A stretch of 19,460 nt of DNA from Oscillospiraceae bacterium (GTDB taxonomy: Bacteria; Bacillota; Clostridia; Oscillospirales; Oscillospiraceae), in the NCBI GenBank assembly GCA_015068335.1, contig SVKT01000016.1:1-19460 (forward strand), given 5' to 3'. Of this stretch, positions 18,813 to 19,460 are shown piece by piece. The position numbers were made by a program, and so were the translations under genes. The notes beneath the pieces were generated by a model. It was not told the DNA's origin and did no database searches. It saw only the letters and a program-made list of their open reading frames with translations. Position 1 is the first letter of the stretch; the number at the start of each line of letters is the position of its first letter.

Positions 18813-19460
18813 TTACTTGTACATCTCGGGCTTTTCCATCGTCTCGACTTTCAGGAACTGAGAAGTGCCGCGGGAAGCGTTCAGGGCGTCGCCGGCGACG
18901 CAGGCAACATAGCCGTCCCAGGCGGAGGGGCCTTCCAGTTTGTCAGCGTGGACGGACTCGACCCACTTGCAGAACTCGATGTCGTAAGCCTCGATGAAGC
19001 GATCCTTCCAGTCGGTCATAATGGGCATAGACTCGGCGGGGTTCAGGCTGTCCCAGCCGGCGGGGCGGGAGCGGCGAACCACAGCGTAGGGATCGGGCAG
19101 TTTGACGGTGCCGTTCTCGCAGACGACCTCGCACTGGATGTCGTAGCCGTAACCATCGGCGACCTGGACTTCGACGTCGATGAAGCAGCCCTTCTTGGTG
19201 CGCATCAGCATAACCTGGGGGTTGTCATAGCCCTTGTCGGAGTTGGCGGACTGACGGACCTTGACGCACTGCACGTCCTCGTACTCGTCGCCCAGCAGCC
19301 AGCGGCAGATGTCCAGTTCGTGGATGGCAACGTTGGTGACGCCGTTCTCGGTCTTGAAGCCCGGGCCCTGGGCAACGTTGCGGTGGCAGGCCTTGATCAG
19401 CAGGGGAGCGCCGATCTCGCCGGAATCGATGATGCGCTTCATCTCGGCGTAGCCGCGGTC
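18813..19460 (-). CDS. Gfo/Idh/MocA-family oxidoreductase, N-terminus beyond window
   Basis: The C-terminal 215 residues of an NAD(P)-dependent sugar or inositol dehydrogenase; the frame stays open through the window edge (DRGYAEMKR...), so the Rossmann domain is outside. Present are the substrate-domain hallmarks: GAPLLIKACHRN, the His-containing VAIHELDICRWLLG helix, FIDVEVQVADGYGYDIQCEV, and a tail VACVAGDALNASR typical of inositol 2-dehydrogenase-like enzymes. In B. subtilis inositol dehydrogenase the catalytic pair is Asp172 and His176; the His is present, but the position four before it is Asn here. Substrate cannot be decided. The codons are strongly GC-biased and regular (AAG, ATC, GAG), suggestive of high expression. 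Confidence 0.9.
   Translation of the reverse strand, partial: DRGYAEMKRIIDSGEIGAPLLIKACHRNVAQGPGFKTENGVTNVAIHELDICRWLLGDEYEDVQCVKVRQSANSDKGYDNPQVMLMRTKKGCFIDVEVQVADGYGYDIQCEVVCENGTVKLPDPYAVVRRSRPAGWDSLNPAESMPIMTDWKDRFIEAYDIEFCKWVESVHADKLEGPSAWDGYVACVAGDALNASRGTSQFLKVETMEKPEMYK

Noticed and set aside
1..19460. CRISPR array, tRNA, rRNA, transposase or phage genes
   Set aside because: None seen: no regularly spaced repeats, no cloverleaf-like runs between genes, and all long intergenic spaces are explained by promoters, terminators or the riboswitch.

Overview
The window looks like chromosomal core DNA of a GC-rich, endospore-lineage Firmicute, most likely a clostridial/Oscillospiraceae-type gut anaerobe. 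This rests on gene content and codon style, not on a database search. The pointers are a CtsR-controlled clpC operon, spore maturation genes spmA and spmB, a GerMN lipoprotein, an AbrB-family regulator, an 8-iron ferredoxin, a lysine riboswitch, TTG and GTG starts, strong AGGAGG-type ribosome sites, and sigma-A promoters whose -10 box is often TATGAT-like with a 17-base spacer.

Layout. 1-1.95 kb: the 3' part of a sensor histidine kinase, translationally coupled to a lipoprotein with two GerMN domains. 1.95-3.05 kb (minus): spmB and spmA. 3.17-3.41 kb: an AbrB-family regulator with a Cys4 knuckle. 3.45-5.02 kb (minus): a TrmN6-like tRNA methyltransferase gene followed by rsmI, convergent with abrB. 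5.12-5.30 kb (minus): a small 2[4Fe-4S] ferredoxin. 5.45-9.02 kb: ctsR - mcsA-like - clpC, with two CtsR operators flanking the promoter and no mcsB. 9.13-10.96 kb: a large conserved-looking membrane protein of unknown function. 11.09-12.22 kb: a PLP aminotransferase. 12.26-12.94 kb (minus): an XRE regulator fused to a four-helix membrane domain. 13.11-15.01 kb: promoter, lysine riboswitch, attenuator, dapA and dapB. 15.05-15.46 kb (minus): a degenerate MoaE-like protein. 15.65-16.97 kb: an AT-richer stretch with a membrane-anchored hypothetical protein, then a MerR/TipAS regulator with its own operator-promoter. 17.1-17.64 kb: a minimal kinase-fold protein. 17.77-18.72 kb: a soluble ComEC-like metallo-beta-lactamase-fold hydrolase. 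18.81-19.46 kb (minus): a Gfo/Idh/MocA oxidoreductase whose N-terminus lies beyond the window.

How the genes work together. The clpC operon is a self-limiting protein quality control circuit: CtsR represses its own promoter and ClpC is the unfoldase. dapA and dapB catalyse consecutive steps toward diaminopimelate and lysine, and transcription is read through or stopped by the lysine riboswitch; the nearby aminotransferase could act in the same pathway, but only by inference. trmN6 and rsmI form a small RNA-modification operon. Almost every transcription unit ends in a short perfect hairpin with U-tracts, and several of these appear to serve two convergent genes.

I found no clear new defence system, mobile element or CRISPR array. 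The least ordinary parts are the mcsB-less clpC operon with a shortened McsA, the kinase plus GerMN lipoprotein pair (reminiscent of actinobacterial MtrB-LpqB), the 608-residue membrane protein, the 178-residue kinase-like protein and the MoaE-like protein that has lost part of its active site.
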